Part shown: in pieces, positions 61,291-64,000 of the stretch
Layout: every line of letters begins with the position of its first letter
Position numbering within the stretch: position 1 is the first letter of the stretch
DNA from: Antedon mediterranea
Taxonomy: Eukaryota; Echinodermata; Crinoidea; Comatulida; Antedonidae
DNA: 64,000 nt
Assembly (NCBI RefSeq): GCF_964355755.1
Contig: NC_092676.1
Coordinates: forward strand, 27,138,288 to 27,202,287
Direction of reading: 5' to 3'
Program-made: the position numbers and the translations under genes
The notes under the pieces: generated by a model
Told to the model about the DNA's origin: nothing
Database searches by the model: none
What the model saw: only the letters and a program-made list of their open reading frames with translations

Positions 61291-63478
61291 TCCTGCTTCA
61301 AAAATTGTGTCCTTCCTCCAATGAAAAATATTAAATTGTGAATTGCATTTCAGTAATGCATCATGTGAAGGGTAACTAATGTTTAATGATATTTGGAAAG
61401 GCTGTCTATCACATGAAATCTTGCCTGGGGTTGTTTAGTTTTAGATGTGTTTGGTCTTTGTCTTTTGGACTTCTTGGAAGTTCTCTCGGTGCTTCTATAT
61501 CTTTCACTAGGGCTCTAATATGCCTTCTCTTTCTTCAAGTGATGTCTTGTTTTTAGTAAAATATTAAAGTTTTCTTCAGCCAGAGGATATTCTGTATCTT
61601 AATCTTTGTATGGTGAACAAACAAGCTGACCCAATTGCAATGTTATTATTATGTTATGCCATCAGCATTTTCTAGGCACAGATCTTTTGTTTTTACTGGA
61701 GTATTTACACGGTATTGTTATGGCTCAGTAATTACTATAACACACTCTTATTAACTTCTTCATAACTCTCAGTTGTACGATTGTTCGTCAACGGCAAGAA
61801 GGTATTACATTATATGTGCCGATATTATTATTATTATGTTTAATTAAGATCAAATTTAGTTGCAACAAAACAGTCAGAAAACCTTGAGATCAGAAAAGCA
61901 AAGTCAATAAAAATTGAATTAAGTGATGTTTTGATTCTGACGATATTATAACCAAATTAGAAACATGGATGTTATGAAGAAAAACACGTTGTTTTCAAAT
62001 GATTGTCATCCATTAAAGAAATTATGACTTAAATAGCATTAAAATAGGATTTGTTTCTTCCGTTTATATATTTATTTAAAATAAATTTTTAAATATTGTT
62101 TTTAATTGACTGGATATAGTCATAATCAAAATACATTATAATTTCGTAATAATTGTAAGTAAGTAAATTTTACAATCTTTATGATCCAGTTGGATGCCTT
62201 AAGAAATTTTTTAAGCTTTTCTACATCAAAGCTGGGAGCGGACAGTAAACAATGAAGTATAAAAGACGGTTCATTCACTCCTCAAACTTTGACCCCTGAT
62301 TTTATTTTAATAATGCCACAATTGTTAATTTTAATATATTTTTTCAAAACAATTCGTAGGCCTAATTTAAAACATTTTTTCACATATTTAAATTTTTCCT
62401 CTCTGAAGACTGTCTTTATACTTCATGGTCAAACTGTGTGGAAATAAAATAAATTCATTTTAAGAGAAATAAAATTATTCACATGCAAGGCCAAATAATA
62501 ATGGAAAAGAATATTTATTGACAAGAGAATATAAAGAAACTAAAACGTTCATTTTCCATTGTGACTAATAATAAGGTGTCTGTCAAAATGAATTCAAATT
62601 TGGAAATAAGCCAACCTACAAAAGTTGGTTGGTGGGCTTACAAAAGAGGACCAGCATTAAATACCTAATATGACATGAGCAATTTTGTATATCACTTAAG
62701 TATACATTTGTATGGGGACTCATGTATCACTAGGAGGTGGGCTTATACAACAGGGAGGGTGGGCTTATATTCAACAACTGTAATGGGCTATATCCTCTAT
62801 TTTGCATTGTGCCAAGAAAGCACAGTAATTGGAATAAAAAACAAATGTATTTTATTTCATACACATAAGCCTATATTGGACAAATAAGAATTTTCTTTTC
62901 TAAAAAAAAAACCAAAAAAACTTCAGTAGATGAAAATATTAATACGCATACACTCTAGCCAACGCTTTTTTTAAAAAATGAATAAATTCGCCTAGTGTAT
63001 TTTAGTATCATTATTTCTGTTTTTTTTTTTTTAAAGATTCAATTATAATCCACATATTTATATCTTCATCTCATTTACTCTCAACTTCAGTCCTTTCCAA
63101 GTTCAGTAATTAATTTAAGATCTTCAACATTCCGCTGCAAAGAGATAAAAAAAGGACGAATGGCAATTCTTGTTGTGAATGTCCCTCTCGCTCCCTCTCT
63201 GATAAACTATTGAACTAGACAAACTCAAAATAAAATTGCACAAAATGAATGACATTAAACTTCATAATTTATTCAAACTGATATATTAACTCATCGTATT
63301 AAGGTTTTTGTACAATTTTTTTACGGGGTTCTTAAATCCATTACAATAATACACACTGCACTATACTTTATAAATAAACAGAATTACTAAGAATTATAAC
63401 CTTTGGTTTTCAGAGCATATTTAAAATTGGACGTATATAGCAAGTTATTAATTTCATTATTACTTTTGCACTACTGTG

Positions 63479-63549
63479 CTTACCGTACTAACTTGGGAAT
63501 AAGCCCATGTTACCCCATCATGGGCTTATACCCGAGTAAACACGGTAAG
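63479..63549. mobile_element. 71-bp near-perfect palindrome
   Basis: Left half cttaccgtactaacttggga, ataagcccatg; right half catgggcttatacccgagta, aacacggtaag. The centre is ttaccccat. The halves pair almost completely, as in a tiny MITE. Words 'gtgggcttat' also occur near 62630-62770. Confidence 0.7.
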
Positions 63550-63667
63550 TATAACAACTTAATGATATATTGCAAGATAACTTAATAAAATTGTACTCGG
63601 ACATTTTTTCATCATGATGGTTTACAGTAATATGAATGTCCGAGATTTCTCAAATGCCTCGGAACCC

Positions 63668-63800
63668 AACCAAAGGGACCCTGGACCCCAATTGAACAAA
63701 GGGATCCTGGACCCCAATTGAACAAAGGGATCCTGGACCCCAATTGAACAAAGGGTTCTGGACCACAAATGACCGAGGGATTCTGGACCCCAATCAACCA
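63668..63800. repeat. 26-bp minisatellite, 5 copies
   Basis: Unit aagggatcctggaccccaat plus tgaaca; the last two copies are diverged. Open minus-strand frames over it are repeat by-products. Confidence 0.9.
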
Positions 63801-64000
63801 AGAAGGAAAAAACCATGTTTCTAAAATTACATTTATGCAATGATCAAATATAGCAAGAAAATATAAGAATAAATTGTATTCTAAAAAATTAATAACACTA
63901 ATATTTGTATGATCAAATTTGGATGATTTTATAAAGTTAATAACTCATATGAGAATGTAATAAGTTATTTTTTTTTAGTTCATAGTAAATTGAAAAAGCT

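Larger units (their letters stand above)
60409..64000. other. AT-rich region with local repeats, no gene recognised
   Basis: Contains a diverged tandem repeat (60939-61290), a palindrome (63479-63549) and a 26-bp minisatellite (63668-63800). If 60350-60408 is a real exon, this is its following intron. Confidence 0.55.

Noticed and set aside
63612-63840. Two minus-strand frames with repeating GPGSLCSIG-type peptides
   Set aside because: Generated by the 26-bp minisatellite; no start context or splice evidence.

Overview
This is nuclear DNA of an intron-rich, AT-rich metazoan, not prokaryotic DNA. Reading frames are split into short exons with GT..AG junctions, introns hold many short inverted-repeat elements, tRNA-derived SINEs and minisatellites, and every gene model here is assembled from splice junctions read by eye. 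Gene content (condensin II subunit D3, a BICRA-type chromatin factor, VWD/EGF/D8C surface proteins), the SINE type and the recurring 'aggcct' words suggest a marine deuterostome, most likely an echinoderm. The species is an inference only.

Layout. 1-6441 (minus): 5' part of a VWDE-like secreted or membrane protein, running off the left edge. 6442-8849: shared divergent upstream region. 8850-16338 (plus): complete paralogue, 19 coding exons and 1095 codons, with signal peptide, D8C-like domain, VWD domain, furin-type site, EGF-like domain, one membrane helix and a short tail. 17793-36449 (minus): NCAPD3, 32 coding exons summing to 5217 nt (1738 codons) with continuous phase. 36450-39215: head-to-head intergenic region. 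39216-55329 (plus): BICRA/BICRAL-like gene, 10 coding exons summing to 4731 nt (1576 codons). 55330-64000: repeats plus one isolated, well-formed exon-like segment at 60350-60408.

Accessory DNA. The dominant repeat (called M1 here) is a 110-200 bp palindromic MITE-like element with tips AAGCTCTGTCTACACTATCA, about 18 copies, nearly all in introns of NCAPD3 and BICRA. The 7.3-kb BICRA intron 8 holds two larger inverted-repeat elements. One (47007-49374) carries a near-identical antisense copy of the exon 6/intron 6 boundary of the same gene. The other (about 49540-53750) has arms over 1.2 kb and the wreck of a transposon-type gene.

Functional view. NCAPD3 (condensin II) and BICRA (non-canonical BAF) are both nuclear chromatin proteins in divergent orientation; the two VWDE-like genes are a divergent tandem duplicate. 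I found no rRNA, genuine tRNA, CRISPR or viral gene. No new multi-gene system is evident. The most unusual signals are the captured exon, the duplicated 3' splice site of the last BICRA exon, a GC-AG intron in NCAPD3 and recent repeat expansions in NCAPD3 coding sequence.
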